Origin: Beijerinckiaceae bacterium
GTDB taxonomy: Bacteria > Pseudomonadota > Alphaproteobacteria > Rhizobiales > Beijerinckiaceae
Assembly: GCA_947454485.1 (NCBI GenBank)
Contig: CANGJJ010000002.1
Location: 248,001 to 312,000, forward strand
Direction of reading: 5' to 3'
Length of the DNA: 64,000 nt
This document shows positions 33,905-44,602 of the stretch, in pieces. The number at the start of each line of letters is the position of its first letter. Within the stretch, counting starts at the first letter, position 1. A program made the translations under genes and the position numbers. The notes below the pieces were generated by a model. It worked only from the letters and a program-made list of their open reading frames with translations, had not been told where the DNA came from and ran no database searches.

Positions 33905-33973
33905 GCTAGCCATCTTTGAGCAGATGCTCCAGCTCGGCTAAAGTGAGACCATCTGTCATCACTCAGGTGATTC

Positions 33974-34324
33974 ATGCTGCTCACCACGCCCCAGATCGCG
34001 CCGATCATTCTGCTCGTCATCTCGAATATCTTTATGACCATGGCGTGGTATGGCCATTTGAAATTTCCCGCTGCCTCGATGCTCACCGCCATTGGCATCA
34101 GCTGGGCCATCGCCTTTGTGGAATATTGCTTCGCCGTCCCCGCCAATCGGATCGGCCATGCGGTCTATTCCACCGCGCAATTGAAGACGATGCAGGAGAT
34201 CATTTCGCTCGCCGTCTTCGTGACCTTCTCGGTCACAGTGCTGGGCGAGAGCATAAGCGCCAAACAGCTCGCAGGCTTCGGCCTTTTGGCCGCTGGGGCG
34301 TGGTTTATTTTTGATGGGGCGTGA
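33974..34324 (+). CDS. DMT-superfamily membrane protein, DUF486
   Basis: 116-residue four-helix membrane protein of the DUF486 family (IILLVISNIFMTMAWYGHLKF, AISWAIAFVEYCFAVPANRIGH-type core, TAQLKTMQEIISLAVFVTFS and GFGLLAAGAWFIF). Related to small drug/metabolite transporters; the substrate is unknown. ATG 33974. Confidence 0.88.
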   Translation: MLLTTPQIAPIILLVISNIFMTMAWYGHLKFPAASMLTAIGISWAIAFVEYCFAVPANRIGHAVYSTAQLKTMQEIISLAVFVTFSVTVLGESISAKQLAGFGLLAAGAWFIFDGA

Positions 34325-34334
34325 GGGGCCCAAA

Positions 34335-34366
34335 ACGACGAAAGGCCGCCTGATGGCGGCCTGTCG
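34335..34366 (-). terminator. Intrinsic terminator for tRNA-Gly
   Basis: AGGCCGCC (34343-34350) and GGCGGCCT (34355-34362) form an 8-bp stem, extended by CGAC/GTCG outside. Read on the minus strand it is followed by TTTCGTCGTTTTG. It lies just downstream of the tRNA and also beyond the convergent DUF486 stop. Confidence 0.8.
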
Positions 34367-34387
34367 TATCTCTCGAAGAAGAGAAAT

Positions 34388-34462
34388 TGGAGCGGGCGAA
34401 GGGATTCGAACCCTCGACCCCAACCTTGGCAAGGTTGTGCTCTACCACTGAGCTACACCCGC
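34388..34462 (-). tRNA. tRNA-Gly (anticodon GCC)
   Basis: 75-nt cloverleaf on the minus strand. The acceptor GCGGGTG pairs with CGCCCGC, the D-arm is AGCTCAGTGGTAGAGC, and the anticodon loop CTTGCCAAG has GCC. The T-arm is GAGGGTTCGAATCCCTTC, the discriminator is T, and an encoded CCA lies at 34388-34390. One G-U pair in the acceptor stem. Confidence 0.98.
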
Positions 34463-34636
34463 ATCCGTGGGACCGGCAGCGCCGGTGGCGGCTATATGGC
34501 CTAAAGCGCCAAAGATTGCAACAGGCGAGTTTCACCTTTACGCCGACCCGGCTGGAGCGGGCGAAAAGGCGTTGCTTATTGGCATGCGCAGCCCCATCTG
34601 TGTCAGATCTGCGGGCGGGAGCCCGATCAAGGAGCC

Positions 34637-35563
34637 ATGAATATGCTGGGGCAGAGCGCGGGACAGGGTGAAGCGATTTTGGGCGGTGGCACCGATGCCG
34701 CTCTCATCAAGGAGACCACGACGGAGGCGTTCCGCACCGATGTGATTGCAGAATCTGCGCGCCAGCCCGTTCTCGTTGATTTCTGGGCGCCCTGGTGCGG
34801 CCCCTGCAAGCAGCTCACCCCCGTGATCGAAAAGGTCGTGAAGGCAGCGGGTGGCAAAGTGAAACTCGTCAAAATGAATATTGACGATCACCCGCAGATC
34901 GCTGGCCAGCTGGGGATTCAATCTGTCCCCGCCGTGATCGCTTTCCAAAAGGGTCAGCCGGTCGATGGTTTTATGGGCGCTTTGCCCGAGAGCCAGATCA
35001 AAGGCTTTATTGAACGTCTCGTTGGCCCTCTGGGTGGCGGCGATGAAGAGTTGATGGCGCAGGCCGAAGCCGCTTTGAGTGACGGCAATGCGCAGAGCGC
35101 GGGCGAATTGTTCTCGCAGGCGCTGCAAAATGATCCGCAAGATCTCAAAGCCTTTGGCGGTCTCATCCGCGCACTTGTTGCGCTGGGTGATCTTGAGCAA
35201 GCCCGTCTTGCCTTGTCACAAGTGCCAGCTGAAGGCGCAAACAATGCTGCGATTGCAGCGGCGCGCGCCGCGCTTGAAATTGCAGAACAGGCTGCCAGCA
35301 TTGGCGATCTGGGCGCGCTCTATCAGCGCATCGAGGCCAATCCGAAGGACCATGATGCGCGTATTGAATTGGCGGTTGGTTTGAATGCGCAAAACAAGCG
35401 CGAAGAAGCCGCCGATCAGTTGCTGGAAGCAATCCGCCTTGACCGCACCTGGAACGAAGAAGCTGCCCGCAAGCAGCTTGTGCAGTTCTTTGAAGCTTGG
35501 GGTCCGGTGGATGCCGACACGCTGCGGGCACGGCGGCGGTTGTCGGGGATCCTCTTTTCCTGA
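34637..35563 (+). CDS. cnoX: Thioredoxin-domain co-chaperone CnoX (YbbN family)
   Basis: 308 residues: an N-terminal thioredoxin fold (VLVDFWAPWCGPCKQLTPVI, then QSVPAVIAFQKGQPV) fused to TPR repeats from about residue 140 on. CnoX couples holdase activity with redox protection of GroEL clients. Unlike E. coli CnoX, which lacks the active-site pair, this one retains WCGPC and should be redox-active. ATG 34637 has AAGGAGCC just before it. It is followed at 20 bp by a LON-domain gene. Confidence 0.92.
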   Translation: MNMLGQSAGQGEAILGGGTDAALIKETTTEAFRTDVIAESARQPVLVDFWAPWCGPCKQLTPVIEKVVKAAGGKVKLVKMNIDDHPQIAGQLGIQSVPAVIAFQKGQPVDGFMGALPESQIKGFIERLVGPLGGGDEELMAQAEAALSDGNAQSAGELFSQALQNDPQDLKAFGGLIRALVALGDLEQARLALSQVPAEGANNAAIAAARAALEIAEQAASIGDLGALYQRIEANPKDHDARIELAVGLNAQNKREEAADQLLEAIRLDRTWNEEAARKQLVQFFEAWGPVDADTLRARRRLSGILFS

Positions 35564-35583
35564 CCTCGCAAAGGGTGAGGGTT

Positions 35584-36252
35584 ATGAGCATCAACAAGCC
35601 ATATAAATCAACAGATGAGTTGCCGGAGGTGATTCCGGTCTTCCCACTGCCGGGCGTCATGTTGCTGCCGCGCGCGCAATTGCCGCTCAATATTTTCGAG
35701 CCGCGCTATATGGCAATGATGGATGATGCGCTGAAATCGCATCGTCTCATCGGCATGGTGCAAAGCGCTGGCGATGAGAGCGCTGCTGCGCGTCATCCCG
35801 CTCTGGAAAAAGTCGGCTGCCTTGGTCGCATCACGCAGATCTCGGAAACAGGTGACGGGCGCTATGCGCTGAACCTCACGGGCGTTGCGCGTTTTCGCAT
35901 CGTGGAAGAACTGACCGTGATGACGCCCTATCGTCAGGTGCGCGCCGATTACGAAAGCTTCGAACACGACCTCACCGCCAATGCGGGCGAGGCCGAGGTC
36001 GACCGCGAGTCGGTTCTGGATGCCCTGCGCCGTTTTGCCGATGCCACCCAGCTCAATATCGACTGGAAGGGCATTCGCGCGGCCCCGACCGAAGCGCTGG
36101 TCAATGGGCTCGCCATGATGAGCCCCTTTGGCCCGCCTGAAAAACAAGCGCTGCTGGAAGCACCCGATCTCAAGACCCGCGCCGAGCTTTTGGTCGCGGC
36201 CACCGAGATCGAGCTTGCCCGCGGTGAGAGTGCCTCCTCCTCGCTCCAGTGA
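35584..36252 (+). CDS. LON substrate-binding domain protein
   Basis: 222 residues containing only the N-terminal domain of Lon protease ([60 protein letters not shown]) without ATPase or protease parts. Stand-alone LON-domain proteins are widespread in alphaproteobacteria, usually beside cnoX and a Trm112-like gene as here. A role in substrate recognition is supposed but not shown. ATG 35584 after AAAGGGTGAGG. Confidence 0.9.
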   Translation: MSINKPYKSTDELPEVIPVFPLPGVMLLPRAQLPLNIFEPRYMAMMDDALKSHRLIGMVQSAGDESAAARHPALEKVGCLGRITQISETGDGRYALNLTGVARFRIVEELTVMTPYRQVRADYESFEHDLTANAGEAEVDRESVLDALRRFADATQLNIDWKGIRAAPTEALVNGLAMMSPFGPPEKQALLEAPDLKTRAELLVAATEIELARGESASSSLQ

Positions 36253-36262
36253 GACCTGCGGC

Positions 36263-36484
36263 ATGACAAACGAGCCCACCAGCCACGAACCCTCCCGCCA
36301 CGAACCCTCCCGCATTGATCCGCGCCTGCTGGAGATCCTCGTCTGTCCCCTCACCAAAGCGACCCTCGTCTATGACGCGGCGCGGCAGGAGCTGGTCTCC
36401 CGCCCCGCCAAGCTCGCCTATCCGATCCGGGACGGTATTCCGATCATGCTGCCCGATGAGGCGCGCGACATCGCCAGCGACTAA
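36263..36484 (+). CDS. Trm112-family (UPF0434) small protein
   Basis: 73 residues with the Trm112 core [43 protein letters not shown]. Eukaryotic and archaeal Trm112 activates methyltransferases; the bacterial role is open. In this copy only one Cys of the usual zinc set is visible, so metal binding is doubtful. An N-terminal tail holds a duplicated HEPSR from an exact 15-bp tandem repeat (36283-36312). It starts 10 bp after the LON-domain gene. Confidence 0.88.
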   Translation: MTNEPTSHEPSRHEPSRIDPRLLEILVCPLTKATLVYDAARQELVSRPAKLAYPIRDGIPIMLPDEARDIASD

Positions 36485-36495
36485 GATCGGCTAGT

Positions 36496-36516
36496 TTTTA
36501 GGCAAATCGCCTAAAA
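36496..36516 (+). terminator. Possible A+T-rich terminator after the Trm112-like gene
   Basis: TTTTAGGC / GCCTAAAA perfect 8-bp arms with an AAATC loop, 12 bp after the Trm112 stop. No T run follows, so termination is uncertain; it could instead be an operator upstream of amt. Confidence 0.35.
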
Positions 36517-36631
36517 TGAATCCTCTCGCCTAGGCTTTGCGCAGCCCTTCGGCGCGCCTTGCGAGGGGCTGCATCGTGGCAATGGCCCCGAGAACCTCAG
36601 CTTCTCCGATATGCACCTTAAATAGGCAATT

Positions 36632-36647
36632 TGGCACAAGCATTGCT
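36632..36647 (+). promoter_or_regulatory. Sigma-54 (-24/-12) promoter for amt
   Basis: TGGCAC (36632-36637), AAGCA, TTGCT (36643-36647): a full match to TGGCAC-N5-TTGCW with correct GG and GC spacing. It lies 68 bp before the amt start. Sigma-54/NtrC control fits an ammonium transporter induced by nitrogen limitation. A clear NtrC enhancer was not found. Confidence 0.8.
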
Positions 36648-36714
36648 TCAGATTGCGGCGACTTGCTGTGCTTTCAAGCACAGTGGCCCCTTTCTCCTGC
36701 AACGTTGCGAGACC

Positions 36715-38025
36715 ATGCTGCGACTTCTCTCTGCCTTCGCGCCTGCTGCACTGCTCCTTGCCTCCACGACCAGCGGCCATGCGGCCGAGGGGACGATTGA
36801 TGCCGCCGACACGGGCTTTATGATCCTGTGCACCGGCCTCGTTCTGATGATGACCCTGCCGGGTCTCGCCCTGTTTTATGCTGGCATGGTGCGCCGGAAG
36901 AATGTGCTCGCCACCATGGCCCAGAGCGCAGCAGCGACCGCCCTTGTTTCGATCTTGTGGGTTGGCCTCGCCTATAGCCTCTCCTTCTCGGGCGATGGCG
37001 CTTATCTGGGCGATCTGTCGCGCGTCTTCCTTGCCGGGATTGGCATGGACACGGTGAGCCCGCTGGCCAAGACAATCCCCGAATTGCTCTTCATGGCCTA
37101 TCAGATGACTTTCGCTGTCATCACCTGCGCGCTTGTTGGCGGCGCTGTGGCAGACCGTATGAAATTCTCCGCCTTCCTGCTCTTTTGTGTGATCTGGTTG
37201 TTCCTCGTCTATGTGCCCTCCGCGCATTGGGTCTGGGGCGGTGGTTTCCTCGCGCAGATGGGCGTGATTGATTTTGCTGGCGGCACTGTCGTTCATATCA
37301 ATGCCGGTGTCGCAGGCCTTGTCGCTGCCATCGTGATTGGCGCGCGCCAAGGCTATGGTCGCGACAATATGGCTCCCTTCGATCTGTCGCTCGCGGTGAT
37401 CGGCACGGGCCTTTTGTGGGTGGGTTGGTTTGGCTTTAACGGCGGCTCTGCTTTGAGCGCAGGGTCACGCGCCATCTTCGCCATTGTGGCCACGCATCTG
37501 GCCGCTTGCGCTGGCGCTGTCGTCTGGTCGCTCATCGAATGGGTGCAGCGTGGCAAGCCCTCCGTGCTGGGCATGATCTCGGGCGCGGTGGCGGGCCTTG
37601 GCACAATCACACCTGCATCGGGTTTTGTGCTGCCCTGGCACGGTCTTGTCATTGGCGCAATTGCGGGTGCTGTGTGCTACTGGTTCTGCACCTATGTGAA
37701 GCATCGCTTCAAATATGATGACTCGCTCGATGTCTTCGGCGTGCATGGTATTGGCGGCGTGATGGGTACTTTGCTCGCCGGCGTTTTCGCCACTGCCTCT
37801 GTCAGTGTTTCACCCGATGCGGCTGGCATTTCAGGCTTGATTGAAGGCAATGCAGCCCAGCTTGGCATTCAGGCCATTGGCGTAGTTGTCACCACACTCT
37901 GGTGCATTGTCGGCACTTATGTCGCTTTGAAAATCTGCGACCTCGTCACGGGTCTGCGCGTCAACGCCGATCAAGAGCGTGAAGGTCTCGACATTGCCTT
38001 GCATGGTGAAGCGCTTCACCAGTAA
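36715..38025 (+). CDS. amt: Ammonium transporter (first copy)
   Basis: 436-residue Amt/Rh channel with an N-terminal signal peptide (LLSAFAPAALLLASTTSGHAA) and eleven helices. Key features are GFMILCTGLVLMMTLPGLALFYAGMVRRKN, TVVHINAGVAGL with pore His 1, WVGWFGFNGGSALSAG, and DVFGVHGIGGVMGT with pore His 2. Diverges from the second copy in this cluster (shorter, no Ala/Lys insertion before helix 5). ATG 36715 is chosen because the longer frame overlaps the sigma-54 promoter. It precedes tesB by 60 bp. Confidence 0.94.
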   Translation: MLRLLSAFAPAALLLASTTSGHAAEGTIDAADTGFMILCTGLVLMMTLPGLALFYAGMVRRKNVLATMAQSAAATALVSILWVGLAYSLSFSGDGAYLGDLSRVFLAGIGMDTVSPLAKTIPELLFMAYQMTFAVITCALVGGAVADRMKFSAFLLFCVIWLFLVYVPSAHWVWGGGFLAQMGVIDFAGGTVVHINAGVAGLVAAIVIGARQGYGRDNMAPFDLSLAVIGTGLLWVGWFGFNGGSALSAGSRAIFAIVATHLAACAGAVVWSLIEWVQRGKPSVLGMISGAVAGLGTITPASGFVLPWHGLVIGAIAGAVCYWFCTYVKHRFKYDDSLDVFGVHGIGGVMGTLLAGVFATASVSVSPDAAGISGLIEGNAAQLGIQAIGVVVTTLWCIVGTYVALKICDLVTGLRVNADQEREGLDIALHGEALHQ

Positions 38026-38060
38026 GCCCTGCTTGACCTTTCAGGCATTTACCTTTTTCG

Positions 38061-38085
38061 TGACGGGCTCTGAGCGGAGCCCGTC

Positions 38086-38086
<1 letters not shown>
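38061..38086 (+). promoter_or_regulatory. Hairpin enclosing the tesB ribosome-binding site and start
   Basis: TGACGGGCTC (38061-38070) pairs over 10 bp with GAGCCCGTCA (38077-38086) across a TGAGCG loop. The 3' arm contains the GGAG ribosome-binding sequence (38076-38079) and its last base is the A of the tesB ATG. No T run follows, so it is not a terminator. It looks like a translation-controlling stem. Confidence 0.55.
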
Positions 38087-39548
<1,462 letters not shown>

Positions 39549-39574
39549 GTCCCTGTTTTCTTTAGGAGAATACA

Positions 39575-41071
39575 ATGATCAATCGTCCAACTTTCGGGAG
39601 CGTCGCCAAATCGGCTGCTCTCGGGCTCGCCACTCTCGCTTTGAGTGCTGGCGTTGCCTTTGCTGAAGACGCCGCCGCCGTTCCCCCTGTTGCCAACAAA
39701 GGCGACACAGCTTGGCTTCTCGTCTCCACCGTTCTGGTTCTGATGATGTCGATCCCCGGCCTCGCCCTCTTCTACGGCGGTCTGGTTCGCTCCAAGAACA
39801 TGCTCTCGGTTCTGACCCAGGTCTTCATGATCGTGTCGCTTGTCGCGGTCGTATGGGTCGTTTTCGGCTATTCGCTGGCCTTCACCGAAGGCGCTGGCGC
39901 ATTGAACCCCTTCGTCGGTGGTTTCTCGCGCATGTTCCTCTCGGGCATGACGCCGGACTCCACGGCGGCGACCTTCTCAAACGGCGTTGTCGTTCCTGAG
40001 CTCGCTTACATGGCCTTCCAGATGACCTTCGCCTGCATCACGCCGGCGCTGATCGTGGGTGCTTTTGCAGAACGTATCAAGTTCTCGTCGGTCATCCTCT
40101 TCACGCTGCTCTGGGTGACCTTCATCTACTTCCCCATCGCCCACGCTGTTTGGTACTGGCCCGGCCCCGATGCCATTGGCGATGCTGCCAAGGCTTTGGC
40201 TGCTGCCACCGATGAAGCTGGCAAGAAGGCTGCTCAGGACGCTCTGGATGCTGTCACCGGCAATGCTGGTTTCCTCTTCCAGCTCGGCGCTCTCGACTTT
40301 GCGGGCGGCACCGTCGTGCACATCAACGCTGGTATCGCGGGCCTCGTCGGCTGCATCATGATCGGCAAGCGCATTGGTTATGGCAAGGAAGCCATGCCTC
40401 CCCACTCGCTGACCATGACCATGATCGGCGCTTCGCTCCTGTGGGTTGGCTGGTTCGGCTTTAACGCTGGCTCCAATCTTGAAGCCAATGGCGTGACGGC
40501 TCTGGCCTTCGTCAACACCTTCGTGGCGACCGCTGCGGCGGCTATGTCCTGGCTCTTCACCGAATGGGCCACCAAGGGCAAGCCCTCACTGCTCGGCATG
40601 GTCTCTGGTGCAGTTGCCGGCCTCGTGGCGATCACCCCCGCCTCTGGCTATGCTGGCCCCATGGGTTCGCTGGTGCTCGGCCTGATCGTCTCCCCGGTCT
40701 GCCTGTTCTTTATCTCCACTGTGAAGAACAAGATCGGCTATGACGACGCTCTGGACGTCTTCGGCATCCACTGCGTGGGCGGCATCCTCGGCGCCATCGC
40801 CACTGGCATCCTCGTCTCGACGGATCTCGGCGGTGTCGGCCTCACCGACTACACGATCAAGCCCGGCTCGGGCGCACCCGGCGCCTATGACATGGCCACT
40901 CAGGTCCTGATCCAGGCCAAGGCCGTGCTCTACACCCTCGTCTGGTCGGGCGTCGGTTCTGCGATCCTCTTCAAGGTCGTGGACTTGGTGCTGGGCCTGC
41001 GTGTTCCCACCGATGCCGAGCGCGAAGGCCTCGACGTCGCCGAACATGGCGAGCGCGCCTACAACTACTGA
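39575..41071 (+). CDS. amtB: Ammonium transporter AmtB (second copy)
   Basis: 498-residue ammonium channel with a signal peptide (LATLALSAGVAFA), GDTAWLLVSTVLVLMMSIPG, FYGGLVRSKN, FQMTFACITPALIVGAFAER, pore His residues in FAGGTVVHINAG and DVFGIHCVGGILG, and a terminal EREGLDVAEHGERAYNY. An Ala/Lys/Asp-rich insertion (about residues 205-225) lies in the extracellular loop before helix 5. It is paired with glnK and closed by a terminator. Its longer loop and the separate sigma-54 promoter of the first amt suggest different conditions of use. Confidence 0.96.
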   Translation: MINRPTFGSVAKSAALGLATLALSAGVAFAEDAAAVPPVANKGDTAWLLVSTVLVLMMSIPGLALFYGGLVRSKNMLSVLTQVFMIVSLVAVVWVVFGYSLAFTEGAGALNPFVGGFSRMFLSGMTPDSTAATFSNGVVVPELAYMAFQMTFACITPALIVGAFAERIKFSSVILFTLLWVTFIYFPIAHAVWYWPGPDAIGDAAKALAAATDEAGKKAAQDALDAVTGNAGFLFQLGALDFAGGTVVHINAGIAGLVGCIMIGKRIGYGKEAMPPHSLTMTMIGASLLWVGWFGFNAGSNLEANGVTALAFVNTFVATAAAAMSWLFTEWATKGKPSLLGMVSGAVAGLVAITPASGYAGPMGSLVLGLIVSPVCLFFISTVKNKIGYDDALDVFGIHCVGGILGAIATGILVSTDLGGVGLTDYTIKPGSGAPGAYDMATQVLIQAKAVLYTLVWSGVGSAILFKVVDLVLGLRVPTDAEREGLDVAEHGERAYNY

Positions 41072-41109
41072 TCCTCAGTTCCTCCCGGACTGGACAGTCC
41101 CAACTTCGA

Positions 41110-41134
41110 CGGCGCCCTCCGGGGCGCCGTTTTT
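41110..41134 (+). terminator. Rho-independent terminator after amtB
   Basis: CGGCGCCC / GGGCGCCG 8-bp stem with a TCCG loop followed by TTTTTC, 39 bp after the amtB stop. Confidence 0.93.
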
Positions 41135-41153
41135 CTTTGGTGCTACAGCAGAT

Positions 41154-41169
41154 TTAAGCGCGCATTAAC
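41154..41169. promoter_or_regulatory. CtrA-type binding site upstream of ftsK
   Basis: TTAA-GCGCGCA-TTAAC, exact match to TTAA-N7-TTAAC, 52 bp before the ftsK ATG and after the amtB terminator. CtrA control of ftsK is known in Caulobacter. Confidence 0.65.
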
Positions 41170-41220
41170 GCAAGCCGTTTAGCCTGCAAGACGGGGCAGC
41201 CCGCCCCTTTGCGAATTGCG

Positions 41221-43731
41221 ATGCGCCTTTCAAGCTTCACCTCGATTGATCAGATTCCAGATCCTGTCCGCGACTTCCTCGGGAAGCGGCTGGCGGAGCT
41301 TGCCGGATTGCTGGTGCTCGCTTTTACAGCAGCTTTGGCGCTGAGCTTCCTCACCTGGTCAGTCCAAGACCCCAGCCTCAATCACGCGACCTCAGGGGCT
41401 GTGCGCAATCTTCTGGGCTCGCCCGGCGCCATTGTCGCTGATCTGGCGATGCAAATGGTCGGCCTCGCCGCCACTGCCTTGCTCGTCCCGCTCGGCTTTT
41501 GGGGCTGGCGCCTGTTCACCCATCGCCGTCTTGAGCGCATGGGTCTGCGCCTCGCGCTCTGGTTCGTGGGCATCGGCTTTGCAGCCGCCTTCGCCTCGCT
41601 TCTCCCCGTGACCGATCGCTGGCCGCTCGCAAGCGGTCTTGGCGGCGTCATGGGCGATGCGCTTCTCACCTTGCCGCGCAAAGTCTCGGGCGGCTCTGGC
41701 CCCATCATGCTCGGCACGGCGGTTGTCGTGGCCCTCTGTGCATTGCTCTCTTTGTCGGCCTCCTCAGGTTTCTTCATTCATGAAGATGAAGACGAAGATG
41801 ATGAGCCTGAAACCTCCACCCGCGCGCGTCACGCTGATGATGACGATCATGCAGGTGAACCGGGCTGGGGCCTCGTCTCACTGGGTGCGTTCATTCATGC
41901 CATACTGAGCCTCAAGGCTGGCGTGCAACGTCTCTTCGCACGTCGCCAGCAAGCTGCCCCCGTGGCTGCTGCAGGGCGCGTTCATATGCGCCATGAGCCG
42001 CGCTTTGATGATGTACCCGCCGTGCCGATGCGCCCTGTTCGCTCTGGCCCGCTCAATCCGCATATGGATGAAGACGAGGCCTATGACGAGGATGATGCAA
42101 CACCCAGCGTCAAAATCACCCCGCCCGCACCTGCGCTGAAAACCGGACGGCGCAGTGTGCGCGAAGCGCAAGGCTCCTTCTTCGACAAAGGCGCATATGA
42201 ATTGCCAGCCTTGATGCTTCTGGCCGAAGCCAAGAAGCAGGTCGTCACCAAAATTTCTGAAGATGCGCTCGAGCAAAATGCGCGCCTTCTGGAAGGTGTG
42301 CTCGATGACTTTGGCGTCAAGGGCGAGATCATCAATGTGCGCCCCGGCCCTGTCGTCACGCTCTATGAACTTGAGCCCGCGCCCGGCATCAAATCCTCCC
42401 GCGTCATCGGCCTGGCTGATGATATTGCGCGCTCCATGTCTGCAATCTCCGCGCGTGTCGCGGTCGTGCAAGGCCGCAATGCGATTGGCATCGAATTGCC
42501 GAACCAGCGCCGCGAAACGGTTTTCCTGCGCGAACTTCTGGCGTCAGAAGATTTCGAGAAGTCGAAGCACAAACTCGCCATCGCACTTGGCAAGACGATT
42601 GGCGGCGAGCCTGTCATTGTTGATCTCGCCCGCATGCCGCATTTGCTTGTCGCTGGCACCACCGGCTCGGGCAAATCTGTCGCCATCAATACGATGATCC
42701 TGTCGCTCCTCTATCGGCTCAAGCCCGAAGAGTGCCGCTTGATCATGGTCGATCCCAAAATGCTCGAATTGTCCGTCTATGACGGCATTCCGCATCTGCT
42801 CACCCCCGTTGTGACCGATCCCAAAAAAGCTGTCGTCGCGCTCAAATGGGCCGTGCGCGAGATGGAGGATCGCTACAAGAAAATGTCGAAGCTCGGCGTG
42901 CGCAATATCGACGGCTTCAATGCGCGTGTGACCGAAGCAACCGCCAAGGGCGAAGTCATCAGCCGCACCGTTCATACAGGCTATGACCGCGAGACGGGCG
43001 AAGCCATCTATGAAAAGGAGCAGATGGATCTGTCGCTCCTGCCCTATATCGTCGTGATCGTCGATGAGATGGCCGATTTGATGATGGTCGCGGGCAAGGA
43101 TATCGAAGGCGCGATCCAGCGTCTGGCGCAGATGGCGCGCGCGGCCGGTATCCATCTCATCATGGCGACGCAGCGTCCCTCGGTCGATGTCATCACCGGC
43201 ACGATCAAAGCGAATTTCCCGACCCGCATCTCCTTCCAGGTGACATCGAAGATCGACAGCCGCACGATTCTGGGTGAGCAAGGTGCAGAACAACTGCTCG
43301 GCCAAGGCGACATGCTCTATATGGCAGGCGGTGGTCGCATTTCGCGCGTTCATGGTCCCTTCGTATCCGACAATGAAGTTGAGAAAGTCGTCGCCCATCT
43401 GAAGGCGCAGGGCGCGCCGCAATATCTTGAAGCCATCACAGCCGATGAGGCTGAAGAGGGTGACGAGGGCGGCTATGGTGCTGGCACAATGGATGGCGAA
43501 GAATCTGGCGATCAATATGATCGCGCCGTCGCGATTGTTCTGCGCGACCGCAAATGTTCGACAAGCTATATCCAGCGCCGCCTCTCCATCGGCTATAACA
43601 AGGCGGCCTCACTGGTTGAGCGGATGGAACGCGAAGGTCTCGTCAGCCCGGCCAATCATGCGGGCAAGCGCGAAATTTTGGTGGGCGGCGGCATTGATCG
43701 CGGCGCCTTCGATCCCGGCGCTGATGATTGA
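41221..43731 (+). CDS. ftsK: DNA translocase FtsK
   Basis: 836 residues. Four N-terminal membrane helices (about residues 25-180) anchor it at the septum. A variable acidic/Pro linker (about 185-320) follows, and then the motor: alpha/beta parts with Walker A GTTGSGKS (about residue 478), Walker [21 protein letters not shown], and [20 protein letters not shown]. The C-terminal gamma winged-helix ([25 protein letters not shown]) reads KOPS sites. It segregates chromosome ends through XerCD/dif. ATG 41221 is preferred to a TTG 12 bp upstream, though neither has a good ribosome site. lolA follows, as usual in alphaproteobacteria. Confidence 0.95.
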   Translation: MRLSSFTSIDQIPDPVRDFLGKRLAELAGLLVLAFTAALALSFLTWSVQDPSLNHATSGAVRNLLGSPGAIVADLAMQMVGLAATALLVPLGFWGWRLFTHRRLERMGLRLALWFVGIGFAAAFASLLPVTDRWPLASGLGGVMGDALLTLPRKVSGGSGPIMLGTAVVVALCALLSLSASSGFFIHEDEDEDDEPETSTRARHADDDDHAGEPGWGLVSLGAFIHAILSLKAGVQRLFARRQQAAPVAAAGRVHMRHEPRFDDVPAVPMRPVRSGPLNPHMDEDEAYDEDDATPSVKITPPAPALKTGRRSVREAQGSFFDKGAYELPALMLLAEAKKQVVTKISEDALEQNARLLEGVLDDFGVKGEIINVRPGPVVTLYELEPAPGIKSSRVIGLADDIARSMSAISARVAVVQGRNAIGIELPNQRRETVFLRELLASEDFEKSKHKLAIALGKTIGGEPVIVDLARMPHLLVAGTTGSGKSVAINTMILSLLYRLKPEECRLIMVDPKMLELSVYDGIPHLLTPVVTDPKKAVVALKWAVREMEDRYKKMSKLGVRNIDGFNARVTEATAKGEVISRTVHTGYDRETGEAIYEKEQMDLSLLPYIVVIVDEMADLMMVAGKDIEGAIQRLAQMARAAGIHLIMATQRPSVDVITGTIKANFPTRISFQVTSKIDSRTILGEQGAEQLLGQGDMLYMAGGGRISRVHGPFVSDNEVEKVVAHLKAQGAPQYLEAITADEAEEGDEGGYGAGTMDGEESGDQYDRAVAIVLRDRKCSTSYIQRRLSIGYNKAASLVERMEREGLVSPANHAGKREILVGGGIDRGAFDPGADD

Positions 43732-43795
43732 TCCGTCCAACAATCGCCATACCTGAGATCTATTGGAAGACTGATCTTATTCCACGGGCCTCCCG

Positions 43796-44533
43796 ATGAT
43801 CCGCTCACGCTTGTTGCTCACCCTTCTTCTGACGCTCGCTCCGGCGATGGCGATGGCGCAGGCCATTCCCCTGCCGCCCCCGCGCAATATCTCGCCCTCC
43901 AAAGCTGCGCCTGAAAAACCTGCACCTGCACCTGCACCTGCGCCCGCGCCCGCTGCCTCTGCCATCGAGCGCAATGCCGCGCCGCCCAAAGTGCCGACCC
44001 AGGATGCCGCCACAGCCGTGCAGCGCGCCAATGCCTGGTTGAACTCCAGCCGTACCCTCGTCGCCGATTTCGTGCAGATCAGCGCGGATGGTCGCAAGAC
44101 TGAGGGTGAACTCTTCGTGCAAAAACCCGGACGGCTGCGCTTTGAATATGCCAGCCCCGCAACTTTGCAGATCATTGCTGATGGCACATCTGTCGCCATC
44201 CGCGACAAGCGCCTCGCCACACAGGATCTCTATTTCATCGGACAGACGCCGTTGAAATTCCTGCTCAAGGAGCAGATCGACATTGGCCGCGACACCAAGA
44301 TTCTGGGCGTGACCAATGATGCCAAAACGACCTCGATCCTGATTGAAGACAAAGCCACGTTCGGTGGCACATCGCGCATCAAGCTCGTCTTTGATGCGCA
44401 GACATCCGCGCTGCGCCAATGGACGGTGGTAGATCCGCAGGGCTATGAGACCTTGGTCTCCCTGTCGAATGTCGACACCGCGAGCAAGCCGCCTGCAGAT
44501 CTGTTCAAGATCGAGATGCAGCGCTTCAACTGA
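43796..44533 (+). CDS. lolA: LolA-like outer-membrane lipoprotein carrier protein
   Basis: 245 residues with a signal peptide (RLLLTLLLTLAPAMAMA-QA), then a Pro/Ala linker including five PA repeats, and the LolA domain (ANAWLNSSRTLVADFVQISADG, GELFVQKPGRLRFEYASP, DLYFIGQTPLKFLL, DPQGYETLVSLSNVD). LolA carries lipoproteins across the periplasm from LolCDE to the outer membrane. The long Pro/Ala linker exceeds typical LolA. It sits 64 bp after ftsK. Confidence 0.9.
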   Translation: MIRSRLLLTLLLTLAPAMAMAQAIPLPPPRNISPSKAAPEKPAPAPAPAPAPAASAIERNAAPPKVPTQDAATAVQRANAWLNSSRTLVADFVQISADGRKTEGELFVQKPGRLRFEYASPATLQIIADGTSVAIRDKRLATQDLYFIGQTPLKFLLKEQIDIGRDTKILGVTNDAKTTSILIEDKATFGGTSRIKLVFDAQTSALRQWTVVDPQGYETLVSLSNVDTASKPPADLFKIEMQRFN

Positions 44534-44602
44534 CCGGCCAAAGGCTTGCAGCACGGCTCAGCCTGTGTCACCTGTGAGGTCCGCTGACAGCTGGACCTTT
44601 TC

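Noticed and set aside
36631-36714. N-terminal extension of the first Amt
   Set aside because: The frame is open back to 36631 but it runs through the sigma-54 promoter, and the signal peptide begins at the ATG at 36715.
43905-43960. CCTGCA repeat in lolA as a regulatory repeat
   Set aside because: It encodes the Pro/Ala linker and is best explained as a coding microsatellite with no evidence for phase variation (multiples of six bases).
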